Assembly: GCF_900446255.1 (NCBI RefSeq)
Contig: NZ_UIGI01000002.1
Location: 222,934-286,933, forward strand
Reading direction: 5' to 3'
DNA: 64,000 nt
From: Buttiauxella agrestis
GTDB taxonomy: Bacteria; Pseudomonadota; Gammaproteobacteria; Enterobacterales; Enterobacteriaceae
Positions 8,973 through 18,015 of this stretch are shown here, piece by piece. Numbering within the stretch: position 1 is the first letter of the stretch; each line of letters begins with the position of its first letter. The notes beneath the pieces were generated by a model. It was given only the letters and a program-made list of their open reading frames with translations. It had not been told where the DNA came from and searched no databases. The position numbers were made by a program, and so were the translations under genes.

Positions 8973-8980
8973 ATGAAATC
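8973..8980. repeat. 8-bp target-site duplication of IS1 (left); right copy 10837-10844
   Basis: ATGAAATC occurs at 8973-8980 and again at 10837-10844, immediately outside the IS1 ends. IS1-family elements make 8-9 bp duplications. This proves that the 1.86-kb stretch between is one IS1 insertion later enlarged by an IS3. Confidence 0.9.
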
Positions 8981-10836
8981 GGTGATGCCTCCGATTAGTT
9001 GAACATGTATTTTTCAATAAAAGCGCCGATGACCTTTTCGTGGAGTTCGAAAGAGCGCGAAAAACAAATTGTCTTGCGAGCCACCCGTTTGATTCGGGTA
9101 CGCAGCGTCAGGTTGTTTCGTTCAATGCGCTGAGTAAAGATTTTGCTAGTCAGATGCTTATCCTTCGGAACTTCTCTGCCATAACTGCCCCAGTCATCGC
9201 TGGTAAACATACCGACAGTAAAGGGAGCCAGTAACGCCAGTAGCTCCCGGCAGGTTTCATCGGTTCGCGGGCCAAATGTATAAGCCAGAACGCCGCCATT
9301 TTTCGTGTTATAGCCATACCATAACCAGTGTTGCCGGGCTTTACTGCCGACAAAGCTCCATTGTTCATCCAGTTCGCAGATGAGCGCTATATCGGCATGA
9401 GCAACCGGAGAGGTGGTTACCCGACGCGGCGAGAGTTTTTTAAAGCCAGGATGACCGTATTGATACCAATTTTCAGCGTCCTGGCGGTATCACGGACACC
9501 GGAACCATTAAAGGCCATATCGACGATTTTGTTCTGTACGCCGGGCTTACGGGCTTCATAGATAAAAGAAAGCTGAAAACGCGACGACATGATTTGCAGA
9601 GAAATCTCTGATGCCCTGACGGGGTGCGCCCGTAGCGGCAGACCTCATCAGACTTGCAGTGAGGGCAATGTGATCCTACCCACGTAATGTACTAAGCGAG
9701 ATTCAGATTTTCAAATTGTTCCGGGCTGAGTCCGCCACAGGCACTGTGGCGACGCCACCGATTGTAATCACACTCGATATAATTAAACACCGTAGTCCGC
9801 ATCATTTCCCGGCTGATAAAGCGTTCACCGTGGATACATTCGACTTTCAGTGAGTGGAAGAAGCTTTCTGCACAGGCATTATCGTAACAACAACCCTTTG
9901 CACTCATGCTACCGCGCAGGTTATGCCGCTTCAGTAGCGCCTGATAATCCGCTGAGCAGTACTGCCCACCACGGTCGGTGTGAACGATGACATTTTCCGG
10001 GCGCTTACGTCGCCAAAACGCCATCTGTAGCGCATCGCAGGCCAGCTGTGCCGACATCGACCAGCCGATAACAGCACGTGACCACAGATCGATGACGACA
10101 GCCAGATATAGCCAGCCTTCATCAGTACGTAAGTAGGTGATGTCACCCGACCATTTCTGGTTTGGACCGCTGGCGTAAAAATCCTGCTTCAGCAGGTTCT
10201 CCGACACCGGCAGGTCATGCTCGCGGTAACTGACCGGGCTGAACTTCCGTGAAGCTTTCGCCCGAAGCCCCTGACGACGCAGGCTGGCTGCCACGGTTTT
10301 CACGCTGAAGCGGTAACCCTGAGCATGCAGTTCATCGGTCAGGCGCGGTGCGCCGTAGCGCTGTTTTGCCCGGTGAAAAGCCTCGTGCACGGCGCTGTCA
10401 CAACTCAGACGGAACTGCTGGCGTGAGTTTAGCCTCGCACCCCCGCTCCTCGTCCCGTTCCGCCAGCTGGCGTTTGAGACGAGCATTTTCAGCAGCGAGT
10501 TCATTTTCACGCTCAGAGGATGAGAGCTGTTGCTGCTGTTTACTGCGCCAGTTATAAAGTTGCGATTCATACAGGCTGAGTTCACGGGCAGCGGCAGCAA
10601 CACCGATGCGTTCAGCGAGTTTCAGGGCTTCACTGCGAAATTCAGGGGGAATGCTGTTTACGGGGCTTTTTGCTGGTTGATACTGTTTTTGTCATGTGAG
10701 TCACATCGGTTGAGAGTTTACTCACTTAGTCTCGTGTCCACTATTCGCGGGTAGGATCAATGAACAATAACGCTGGCCACAGGAATACCTTAAAAGGCCA
10801 TATTATACACCAGATAAACTAATTGGAGGCATTACC
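8981..10836 (-). mobile_element. IS1-family element split by an IS3 insertion
   Basis: The ends GGTGATGCCTCCGATTAGTT (8981) and AACTAATTGGAGGCATTACC (10836) are inverted repeats flanked by the 8-bp duplication ATGAAATC. Removing the inner IS3 (9671-10759) and one copy of its 3-bp duplication leaves about 764 bp, the normal IS1 length. InsA (HCPHC...VCRYGRTPSGHQRF...) is interrupted within the codon region for VHC. The distal InsB' part (TSDDWGSYGREVPKDKHLTSK) ends at 8995. The transposase is inactivated by the insertion. Confidence 0.92.
9671..10759 (-). mobile_element. IS3-family element, internally deleted, inserted in IS1
   Basis: The ends TGATCCTACCCACG and CGCGGGTAGGATCA are inverted repeats, and a 3-bp duplication ATG flanks them (9668-9670 and 10760-10762), as usual for IS3. 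The element is 1089 bp against 1223 bp for the copy at 29891. About 130 bp have been lost at the orfA/orfB junction, fusing the remains of OrfA to OrfB. The frame 9692-10603 contains the integrase core ([47 protein letters not shown]) but lacks the normal OrfB N-terminus. Confidence 0.92.
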
Positions 10837-10969
10837 ATGAAATCATAATATTGCATACAAATACGCAAGCAGACAAAGCACTCACCCTTCTGCATTCTCA
10901 GCTAATCGCATATAAGGGAAAGACAAAGGCATTGCTTTATTTCCTTCTCTGTTCAACAACTCGATTGTT

Positions 10970-11023
10970 ACGATATCAAAAAAATATCGTCAGATTCTGA
11001 TAACTTCATGAAATTATCAGAAT
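10970..11023. repeat. Two adjacent perfect inverted repeats upstream of the major pilin
   Basis: ACGATAT (10970-10976) pairs with ATATCGT (10984-10990) across 7 bases. Directly after, ATTCTGATAA (10994-11003) pairs with TTATCAGAAT (11014-11023) across 10 bases. Both are perfect. They may be operators or the terminator region of a lost upstream gene; no T-tract follows either. Confidence 0.7.
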
Positions 11024-11164
11024 GCCATGTTCTAAAATCCGCCTAGAATTCCTTAACATTTCCATATAAAGCACATCCCAAACTCATTTCGATCGTCATT
11101 GAATAACAACGTGATTCTATCGGAACCCACAATTAAAAGCACAGCCATATTTACACTTAAAATA

Positions 11165-11178
11165 GTCCTTTAATGGAC
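11165..11178. promoter_or_regulatory. 14-bp dyad motif GTCCTTTAATGGAC upstream of fimbrial operon 1
   Basis: Perfect GTCC/GGAC arms around six A/T bases, 98 bp before the start codon of the major pilin gene. It belongs to the set of similar sites at 3039, 8616, 8672, 28572, 29725, 31223 and 34578. Confidence 0.6.
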
Positions 11179-11276
11179 ATAAATATTTCTATGTTTTATT
11201 AAAAATATATAGATACTAAGCACGTTTTTAACGTTTAAAGACATTTTCAAAATAATTTACTTTAAAGGATTATCTT

Positions 11277-11831
11277 ATGTTCGGAACTTGGAAAACTAGT
11301 GTTTTGGGTGCTGCGGTATTGGTTGCAATGTCAGGTTCAGCAATGGCGGCAGGAACCGCATCAGTACAGGGTGGTAATGTTCACTTCACCGGTACAGTTA
11401 TTGATGCTGCATGTTCAGTCGCTATGGGTGATGCGGGGAGCAATGTAGAAGTGGATATGGGCCAGGTTCGTTCAGCCAAATTCACAGCTGTAGATATGGT
11501 TGCCAACCAGAAAGTCCCATTCACTATTACCCTGGCTGACTGCGATACCACTGTTTCTGCTAATGCGCAGGTGACGTTTAATGGCAATGGCGTAGCAGGC
11601 AAGACTAGCGTGCTGGCTAACGGTGCAGGCCCTGGTTCTGCAGCAGGCGTGGGCATCCAGATTTATGACAACACCGGTGCCACCCTGAACCTGGGCGTCG
11701 CGTCTGCCAAAACCGCTTTAATCAATGGCAATAACACTCTGCATTTCAGTGCTGACTACATCTCTACTGCCGCTGCCGTTGTTTCAGGTTCAGTTGACGC
11801 CACTGCAACCTTCACCATGACATATTCCTGA
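11277..11831 (+). CDS. Fimbrial major subunit (type 1-like pilin)
   Basis: 184 residues with a Sec signal peptide cleaved after GSAMA (about residue 24). The mature pilin has the conserved disulfide cysteines in VIDAACSVAMG and TLADCDTT. It ends with the alternating beta strand TFTMTYS, whose penultimate Tyr is the usual chaperone and donor-strand contact. It is the first gene of operon 1 and is followed by a strong hairpin (11851-11872), which fits the high expression expected of the shaft subunit. AAAGGA stands seven bases before the ATG. The sequence is intact. Confidence 0.93.
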   Translation: MFGTWKTSVLGAAVLVAMSGSAMAAGTASVQGGNVHFTGTVIDAACSVAMGDAGSNVEVDMGQVRSAKFTAVDMVANQKVPFTITLADCDTTVSANAQVTFNGNGVAGKTSVLANGAGPGSAAGVGIQIYDNTGATLNLGVASAKTALINGNNTLHFSADYISTAAAVVSGSVDATATFTMTYS

Positions 11832-11850
11832 TCCCTGTTGGGTTTCAGCC

Positions 11851-11872
11851 GCTCGCCTGATTTCAGGCGAGC
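11851..11872. terminator. Hairpin after the major pilin gene (attenuator or mRNA stabiliser)
   Basis: GCTCGCCTGA and TCAGGCGAGC form a perfect 10-bp GC-rich stem with a 2-base loop, 20 bases after the pilin stop codon. No T-run follows, so it is more likely a 3' stabilising or partial-termination structure that keeps the downstream genes at lower level. Confidence 0.75.
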
Positions 11873-11898
11873 ATTACTGAACCTGTATCGCTACGGAA

Positions 11899-12468
11899 AT
11901 GAATAAAATGACTATGAGCAACCGCCTCCCACCTGCGTTTTTTTTACTGCTGTGTAGCGGTTTAACGTTGATGTTTTCTCCGGCTAACGCCGCAACTGTG
12001 GTAACGGTGGCGGGTGGGCAGGCACATTTCCGGGGGGCCGTGATGGACTCAGCCTGCGTGGTCGCACTCGGTGATACCAACGCAGAAGTGCAGATGGGAC
12101 AAGTGCGGAGAGCAGAGCTGTCGAGCGTCGGGCAATGGGCCGACCCGGTAGCATTTACTCTGACGCTGACAGACTGCGACACCTCCGTAAGCCAGGCTGC
12201 GGGTATTGCTTTTCAGGGCAATGCCGACCCGCAAGATCCGATGGTATTAGGGATGGATAATGGCCCCGGCTCCGCTGTGGGCGTGGGTCTTGGCATCTAC
12301 GATGAAAAATCCAACCTGGTGGTGCCCAACAGCGCACCCCGCTCTTTCTCAACGCTTATCGACGGCCTGAATGTACTGCATTTTATGGCGAAATATCGCG
12401 CCACTCGCGAAACCGTGGTTTCCGGTGATGCCAGCGTAACGGCCAGTTTCATCGTGCTGTATCAGTAA
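11899..12468 (+). CDS. Fimbrial subunit, major-pilin paralogue
   Basis: 189 residues, with a signal peptide ending near SPANA (about residue 31). It resembles the preceding major subunit along its length: VTVAGGQAHFRGAVMDSACVVALGD versus the corresponding VIDAACSVAMG segment, MGQVRRAELSS, LTDCDTSVS, and GPGSAVGVGLGIYD. Two disulfide cysteines are present and it ends FIVLYQ. It is probably a minor shaft or adaptor subunit that arose by duplication. A start at the next ATG (11908, MTMSN) is possible; the ATG at 11899 is used here. Confidence 0.9.
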   Translation: MNKMTMSNRLPPAFFLLLCSGLTLMFSPANAATVVTVAGGQAHFRGAVMDSACVVALGDTNAEVQMGQVRRAELSSVGQWADPVAFTLTLTDCDTSVSQAAGIAFQGNADPQDPMVLGMDNGPGSAVGVGLGIYDEKSNLVVPNSAPRSFSTLIDGLNVLHFMAKYRATRETVVSGDASVTASFIVLYQ

Positions 12469-12522
12469 ACCCCATTCCCTCACCGCCAGTCATAATGCTT
12501 TCTACGTTTTAACGAGGTTATT

Positions 12523-13227
12523 GTGTTATTCAAAAATTCGCTCAAACGAAATGCCCTGCTTTCGCTGGCTTTTCTGCCTTTATTTATTAGCGCTGCCTCT
12601 TTTGCTGGCGGTGTATCCCTTGGCGGAACGCGTTTAATTTACCCGACTGGAAATAGCCAGGTGTCAATGCCGGTCAATAACAGCGATGATAAAGCTATAT
12701 TTCTGGTGCAGTCCTGGGTGGAAGATGACAATGGCGTGAAAACCGAAGATTTTGTTATCACCCCGCCGTTATTTGTTATTCAACCACAAAAAGAAAACAC
12801 CTTGCGTGTGATGTATGTCGGCAGCAAAGTTTTGCCCACTGACCGCGAAAGTGTTTACTGGCTGAATGTGAAAGCCATTCCGTCTGCCAGCTCAAAAATA
12901 AAGAATAAAAATGTATTGCAGCTAGCGATTCTTAGCCGGATAAAATTATTTGTTCGGCCTGATAACCTGCCGTTGAAATCAGCAGAAGCCCCGCAAAAAT
13001 TGCGCTTTCATCGCAATGGCGAACAACTGACGATTAATAACCCCACGCCTTATTACATCACGCTGGTGCAATTAAAAGCGGGTGACACAAAATTACCTAA
13101 CACCATGGTCGCACCACAAACGAAAGCCTCTGTCTCTATTCCTGGCAACGCCCAGGGGGCAATCACTTATCAGACCGTCAGTGATTTTGGTGCCAACTCC
13201 GAAACACAAAAAAGTGTGATGGAGTAA
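12523..13227 (+). CDS. Periplasmic fimbrial chaperone (PapD/FimC family)
   Basis: 234 residues starting with GTG and a signal peptide ending at SFAGG (about residue 28). The mature protein starts VSLGGTRLIYP, with the conserved Arg that anchors subunit C-termini. It has ITPPLFVIQP, then DRESVYWLNVKAIP, the SRIKLFVRP strand with the second anchor residue (Lys), and NPTPYYITL in domain 2. The F1-G1 loop is short, so it belongs to the FGS class. It caps pilins in the periplasm and delivers them to the usher encoded next. A second chaperone closes the operon at 18016. Confidence 0.94.
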   Translation: MLFKNSLKRNALLSLAFLPLFISAASFAGGVSLGGTRLIYPTGNSQVSMPVNNSDDKAIFLVQSWVEDDNGVKTEDFVITPPLFVIQPQKENTLRVMYVGSKVLPTDRESVYWLNVKAIPSASSKIKNKNVLQLAILSRIKLFVRPDNLPLKSAEAPQKLRFHRNGEQLTINNPTPYYITLVQLKAGDTKLPNTMVAPQTKASVSIPGNAQGAITYQTVSDFGANSETQKSVME

Positions 13228-13233
13228 TCAGCA

Positions 13234-15852
13234 ATGATCCGGAGAATGGATGCAACGCTAAACCCTATCGCACAAAGCATGATGAGTACGAGCAATCATT
13301 CGTGCATCCTGGTACTCCTGACTTTGGCATTTTCACCCTGCGTGATGGCGGATAACTATTTTAATCCGGCTTTTTTATCTGGCGACGCTTCGGCGGTTGC
13401 TGATTTATCACGTTATGAAAAAGGCAACGGTCAGGCACCAGGCAAATATCGCGTAGAGGTTTATCTCAACGACACCTATATCTCAATGGAAGATATCGAG
13501 TTTATTGCGCCCAAAGAGAAAGATGGCAATGTGACTGCCTGCCTGACAAAAAAACGATTAGAGCAATTAGGCCTGGCACTCAACGCCTTCCCGGCATTGG
13601 AAAAACTCTCCGCCGAGAGTTGTGTGCCGTTAGCCGATGCCATTCCTGGCTCACGGGCCGACTTTGATTTTGAAAAGCAGCGCCTGGATATCAGCTTGCC
13701 GCAGGCTTCGCTCAAACAAAGCGCTCGCGGCTATATTCCGCCAGAACAGTGGGATGAAGGAATTAATGCGTTATTAACCAACTATGCATTTACCGGCAGC
13801 AATAGCTGGGGCGACAGCAGCGAAAACAGCTATTACCTGAACTTGCAAAACACGCTCAATGTTGGGCCCTGGCGGTTACATGATTATTCTACCGGCAGCT
13901 ACACGACGAGCGATGATGGCGAAGCGACGCATGAATGGCAGCACGTCAGCACTTATCTGCAACGCACCGTGATCCCCCTCAAAGGTGAATTGACCCTCGG
14001 CGACAGCTACACCCCTTCTGACGTGTTCGACAGCATCGGGTTTCGCGGGGCGCAATTGGCCTCTGATGACAACATGCTGCCCGACAGCCTGCGCGGCTTT
14101 GCACCCACCATTCGTGGAATTGCGAAAAGTAACGCCAAAGTGTCGATTAAACAAAACGGCTACGTCATCTATCAAAGCTATGTGCCGCCGGGGGCGTTTG
14201 AAATTAACGATCTGTTCCCGACCTCATCAAGTGGCGACCTGGACGTGGAAATCACCGAAACGGACGGCAGTAAAAGCAGTTATACCGTGCCCTATTCCGC
14301 CGTGCCGGTATTACAACGCGAAGGCCGGGTGAAATACTCTGTGACCGTGGGCCAGTACCACACCAACAACAGCGATCAGGGTGACGAAAAGCTGGCCCAG
14401 GGTACGCTCATATGGGGGTTGCCGCACGGCATCACTGCCTATGGTGGCATCCAGTATGCAGAAAACTACGCCGCAGAAGCGCTCGGTGCTGGCCTGAATC
14501 TGGGCGAGATCGGCGCGCTTTCGATGGATATTACTCAGGCCAACAGCACTCTGCCGGATGACAGCACCCACAGCGGGCAGTCACTGCGTTTCCTGTACGC
14601 CAAGTCGATGAACTCCACCGGCACTAACTTCCAATTGCTCGGCTACCGTTATTCTACCCAGGGCTTTTATACTCTGGATGAGACCACCTATAACCGGATG
14701 GATGGCTACACGTATAACGATGACGGCAGCGAAAAAGATTTCACCCCGGACTGGACCGATTACTACAACCTCTATTACAGCAAGCGCGGCAAAATTCAAC
14801 TTAACGTCTCGCAGCAAATCGGCAGCTACGGCTCCGTATTTGTCACCGGCAGCCAGCAAAGTTACTGGAACACCAGTGACACCGATACCCTGATACAAGT
14901 AGGTTACAGCGGCAACTGGCACGACATCAATTTCAACCTGACCTACAGCTATAACCAGGCGCAGGGCGAACCGGACGCCGACAAGCAATTCGCATTGAGC
15001 ATGTCTTTGCCGTTGGGTAAATGGTTGTCTGCGGGCGGTAATAACAGCGACTCGTACAGTTCACCTAATAATGCTTATGCTACCTATAACAACAATACCG
15101 ATTCCCACGGCAAGATGACGCAAAGTGCCGGGATTAGCGGCACGCTGCTTAAAGACAACAACCTGAATTACAGCGTACAGCAGGGTTACGGCAACCACGG
15201 CGACGGAGCCAACGGCTCGGCCTCACTCGATTATCAAGGCACTTACGGCAACAGCAACGTCGGCTACAACTACAGCGGCGGCTATCAGCAGGTGAATTAT
15301 GGTATTAGCGGCGGCATGGTGCTGCACAGAAATGGCCTTACGTTAAGCCAGCCACTTGGCAGCACCAATGTGCTGATCCGTGCGCCAGGTGCTGACGGAG
15401 TGGATGTCGAAAACAACACTGGCGTGAAAACCGACTGGCGTGGTTACGCGGTGATCCCGTATGCCACCACTTATCGTCAAAACCGCATTGCGCTTAATAC
15501 CGATACGCTGGGCGATAAAATTGATTTAGATAACGCCGTCGTTAATGTGGTGCCGACCGAAGGTGCGCTGGTCCGGGCAGATTTCAAAGCCCACGCCGGA
15601 CTACGTGCTCTCATCACCCTAATGCACGGCCAAAAACCGGTGCCCTTTGGTGCCACTGTCGGTCGTGGCGATAGCGAAAGCAACACCATTGTCGGCGATG
15701 GTGGGCAAGTCTATTTAATGGGCGTGCCATTAACCGGTGATTTAACCGTGCAATGGGGCAGCGAGGCCCACGAAAAATGCAAAGTACATTATCAGTTACC
15801 GGAAAGTGAAATGAAAAAACCGATCAGCCAGTTTACGGCGGAGTGCAAATAA
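13234..15852 (+). CDS. Outer-membrane fimbrial usher
   Basis: 872 residues with GGAG nine bases before the ATG. The signal peptide ends near CVMA, followed by the N-terminal domain (DNYFNPAFLSGD, VEVYLND). The 24-strand barrel and plug carry typical usher stretches (FRGAQLASDDNMLPDSLRGF, PTIRGIAKSNAKV, FEINDLFPTSSSGDL). The C-terminal plug-like domains follow (NNTGVKTDWRGYAVIPY, PFGATV). Length is in the usual 800-880 range. It secretes and assembles the pilins. It follows the chaperone by 6 bp and overlaps the adhesin start (TAATG). Confidence 0.95.
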   Translation: MIRRMDATLNPIAQSMMSTSNHSCILVLLTLAFSPCVMADNYFNPAFLSGDASAVADLSRYEKGNGQAPGKYRVEVYLNDTYISMEDIEFIAPKEKDGNVTACLTKKRLEQLGLALNAFPALEKLSAESCVPLADAIPGSRADFDFEKQRLDISLPQASLKQSARGYIPPEQWDEGINALLTNYAFTGSNSWGDSSENSYYLNLQNTLNVGPWRLHDYSTGSYTTSDDGEATHEWQHVSTYLQRTVIPLKGELTLGDSYTPSDVFDSIGFRGAQLASDDNMLPDSLRGFAPTIRGIAKSNAKVSIKQNGYVIYQSYVPPGAFEINDLFPTSSSGDLDVEITETDGSKSSYTVPYSAVPVLQREGRVKYSVTVGQYHTNNSDQGDEKLAQGTLIWGLPHGITAYGGIQYAENYAAEALGAGLNLGEIGALSMDITQANSTLPDDSTHSGQSLRFLYAKSMNSTGTNFQLLGYRYSTQGFYTLDETTYNRMDGYTYNDDGSEKDFTPDWTDYYNLYYSKRGKIQLNVSQQIGSYGSVFVTGSQQSYWNTSDTDTLIQVGYSGNWHDINFNLTYSYNQAQGEPDADKQFALSMSLPLGKWLSAGGNNSDSYSSPNNAYATYNNNTDSHGKMTQSAGISGTLLKDNNLNYSVQQGYGNHGDGANGSASLDYQGTYGNSNVGYNYSGGYQQVNYGISGGMVLHRNGLTLSQPLGSTNVLIRAPGADGVDVENNTGVKTDWRGYAVIPYATTYRQNRIALNTDTLGDKIDLDNAVVNVVPTEGALVRADFKAHAGLRALITLMHGQKPVPFGATVGRGDSESNTIVGDGGQVYLMGVPLTGDLTVQWGSEAHEKCKVHYQLPESEMKKPISQFTAECK

Positions 15853-16958
15853 TGAAATGTCATCTCACCCTTGTAACGCTGCTGCGAAAAGGTCTGCTGA
15901 TCATCGGCTTATTGCTGGGTGTCACGAACATCGCGCATGCCTATACCGGATGGTGCACGCCGGAGGGTAGCGCTCAACAGTACCATTATAATTTCGGCAA
16001 CATAACCATACTCGACGTCAACAAGAACGTGGGGGGCTTTTTATTTCCTCGGGCATACAATTGGGATTTGGGGGGAACGTATATAGCAACATGTGATTGT
16101 GACCCCGTAGCAGAGAATCTTTCGCCAACTTATTATGATAAATTTTATCGCACTATGTCATCCCTGATGCCGGGGCATACCGACGGCGAGTATCAGTTTT
16201 TCAAAATTAGCGATTACCTTGAAGTTGCAAGTGATATATGGGTGGCTGGGGCTGTAAACTCTTATAAACCTACCCCCTGGACTAATGAAAATAATTTATC
16301 CTCGCTCACAAATGGAGGTAAGAACCCGACTAATCCAGGGGCCTGTAAAGGTTCCCCAAGCGGGTATGGCGCTTTTGGTACGGGGTCAAAAGGCAGAATA
16401 AAGATATATATTGCAAAACCGTTTATCGGCTCTACCCTGGTCAACAATATCAAGCTTCTGGATATCTATGGTTCCGTAACGTCTGGGAGTTTTGGTGGCA
16501 CCCCGATGGCTTCTGTTTATATCAACGGCGTCGTCACCGCCCCGCAGAATTGTGAAATCAACGCCGGACAAATCGTGACCGTCGACTTTGGCCAGATGTG
16601 GGCCGGGGATTTCACCACTAAAGGTCAGCGGCCCACTAACGCCCCCCCGCAAACCGTCAAGGTGCCCATCAAGTGCAATAACATACCCGCCTTTGGGAAC
16701 TTAACTCTGCGCATTCAGAGCGAACCTTCTGCGCAGACGCCGGAGGCAATCAAGACCAATAACCCGGACGTAGGCGTGGAAATCCTCGATGACAGCGGGC
16801 ACCTGCTGTTGCCCAACACCGGTCTGGTACCATTCAGTGTCGATGAAAACTCTGAAGCTACGGTGACGTTTAAAGCAGTGCCGGTCAGCACGACAGGAAA
16901 TACTCCTGCCAGCGGACTTTTCCAGGCTCAGGCCTACATTCGCATCGACTTTGCCTGA
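15852..16958 (+). CDS. Two-domain fimbrial tip adhesin
   Basis: 368 residues from ATG 15852, overlapping the usher stop by one base; an in-frame GTG at 15843 is less likely. The signal peptide ends near NIAHA. Residues about 30-215 form an N-terminal domain with several Cys (WCTPEG, CDCDPV, GACKGS) and little similarity to known lectin domains that I can see. Residues about 220-368 are a pilin domain (APQNCEINAGQIVTVDFGQM, VPIKCNN, and the end YIRIDFA). Twice pilin length and position after the usher mark it as the FimH-type tip adhesin. Receptor specificity cannot be read from sequence. Confidence 0.88.
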   Translation: MKCHLTLVTLLRKGLLIIGLLLGVTNIAHAYTGWCTPEGSAQQYHYNFGNITILDVNKNVGGFLFPRAYNWDLGGTYIATCDCDPVAENLSPTYYDKFYRTMSSLMPGHTDGEYQFFKISDYLEVASDIWVAGAVNSYKPTPWTNENNLSSLTNGGKNPTNPGACKGSPSGYGAFGTGSKGRIKIYIAKPFIGSTLVNNIKLLDIYGSVTSGSFGGTPMASVYINGVVTAPQNCEINAGQIVTVDFGQMWAGDFTTKGQRPTNAPPQTVKVPIKCNNIPAFGNLTLRIQSEPSAQTPEAIKTNNPDVGVEILDDSGHLLLPNTGLVPFSVDENSEATVTFKAVPVSTTGNTPASGLFQAQAYIRIDFA

Positions 16959-16968
16959 GGACAATTAA

Positions 16969-17493
16969 GTGAAGAAAACACTTTTGCTGTTATTGCTCGC
17001 AAGCTGCTCAACGCTTGCCGATTTGGGCCACGTGAACCTGATCATGTCTGGCGAAATAATGAAAGAAAGCTGTGACATTGACGCCAACAATCTGACTCAG
17101 AATGTTGAAATCGGTGATTTTGCCGTGGGTACCTTTAACTCTGTCGGCAGCGTCAGTGCTGACAAAAGCTTTAAAATACTATTAAGTAAATGCTCGCCAG
17201 AAATAAAAACTGCGGGAGTCACCTTTACCGGCACCGCGCAGGCGGGCGGTGACTCCAGCCTGCTGGCGTTGTCCGACACCACTGGGACGGGTAATCTTGC
17301 GCAAGGAGTAGCGGTGCAGTTACTCGACAGTAATAAAATCCCGCTGGCGATAAACAGCCTTAACCCGGTTCGCTACCCAATATCCCCGGGTGATAATACC
17401 CTGAACTTTTCCCTGCGCTATAAAGCCGTTTCGCTACCGGTCGTCGCCGGTAATGCTAATGCAGTGCTTTATTTCAATATGGATTATCAATAA
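16969..17493 (+). CDS. Minor fimbrial subunit
   Basis: 174 residues starting with GTG; a short signal peptide ends near STLA. The pilin domain has disulfide cysteines in IMKESCDIDANN and LLSKCSPE and ends YFNMDYQ. It is a tip fibrillum or adaptor subunit by position, between the adhesin and another minor subunit. Its stop codon overlaps the next start (TAATG), so translation is coupled. Confidence 0.9.
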   Translation: MKKTLLLLLLASCSTLADLGHVNLIMSGEIMKESCDIDANNLTQNVEIGDFAVGTFNSVGSVSADKSFKILLSKCSPEIKTAGVTFTGTAQAGGDSSLLALSDTTGTGNLAQGVAVQLLDSNKIPLAINSLNPVRYPISPGDNTLNFSLRYKAVSLPVVAGNANAVLYFNMDYQ

Positions 17494-18014
17494 TGAAACT
17501 CTTTATTTTTCTCGCCGCACTCGGGATAACGTTGTCCCCTTCACTATGGGCGTATGAAGCCGGTCCCGGAACAATTAATATCACCGGAAAAATTCATAGT
17601 GATACTTGTGTGCTGGACAACAATAATTTACAGGTGGATTTGGGAAATATAAACAGCCACGAATTTAGCCAGAAAGATAAGCAGAGTTTTCCTATCCATT
17701 TTGCCCTCAACCTGACTAACTGTGAGAATGCCGTCAGCGGTGTCAGCGTACAATTTGATGGTACACCTGCAAAGGGAAATCCCGCACTGGTCGCGATTGA
17801 TAACGTCACTGGTGCGGCGACTGGCTTAGGCATCAACATAATGGATGACCAGAAAAATACGATTGCTATTAACAGTGAAAGCCATCAGTACCCCATTATT
17901 TCTGGCGGGGGAAGTAATACGCTGAACTTCTACGCCAGCTATATGACCCTTGGCGATGTAATTACCGCAGGGACTGCTTCGGCCAGCGTCACCTTCACCC
18001 TGACGTATCAATAA
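17493..18014 (+). CDS. Minor fimbrial subunit
   Basis: 173 residues with a signal peptide ending near SLWA. Pilin cysteines lie in IHSDTCVLDNNN and LTNCENAVS. The C-terminal strand is TFTLTYQ. It resembles the preceding minor subunit and is probably its duplicate. The next gene, a chaperone, begins 1 bp after its stop codon. Confidence 0.9.
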   Translation: MKLFIFLAALGITLSPSLWAYEAGPGTINITGKIHSDTCVLDNNNLQVDLGNINSHEFSQKDKQSFPIHFALNLTNCENAVSGVSVQFDGTPAKGNPALVAIDNVTGAATGLGINIMDDQKNTIAINSESHQYPIISGGGSNTLNFYASYMTLGDVITAGTASASVTFTLTYQ

Positions 18015-18015
18015 T

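Larger units (their letters stand above)
10837..11276 (+). promoter_or_regulatory. Upstream regulatory region of fimbrial operon 1
   Basis: 440 bp, AT-rich and without a gene. It holds two adjacent stem-loop-type inverted repeats at 10970-11023 and a perfect dyad motif at 11165-11178, all upstream of the major pilin gene. The left limit is the IS1 insertion, which may have cut off a regulator that used to stand there. Confidence 0.6.
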
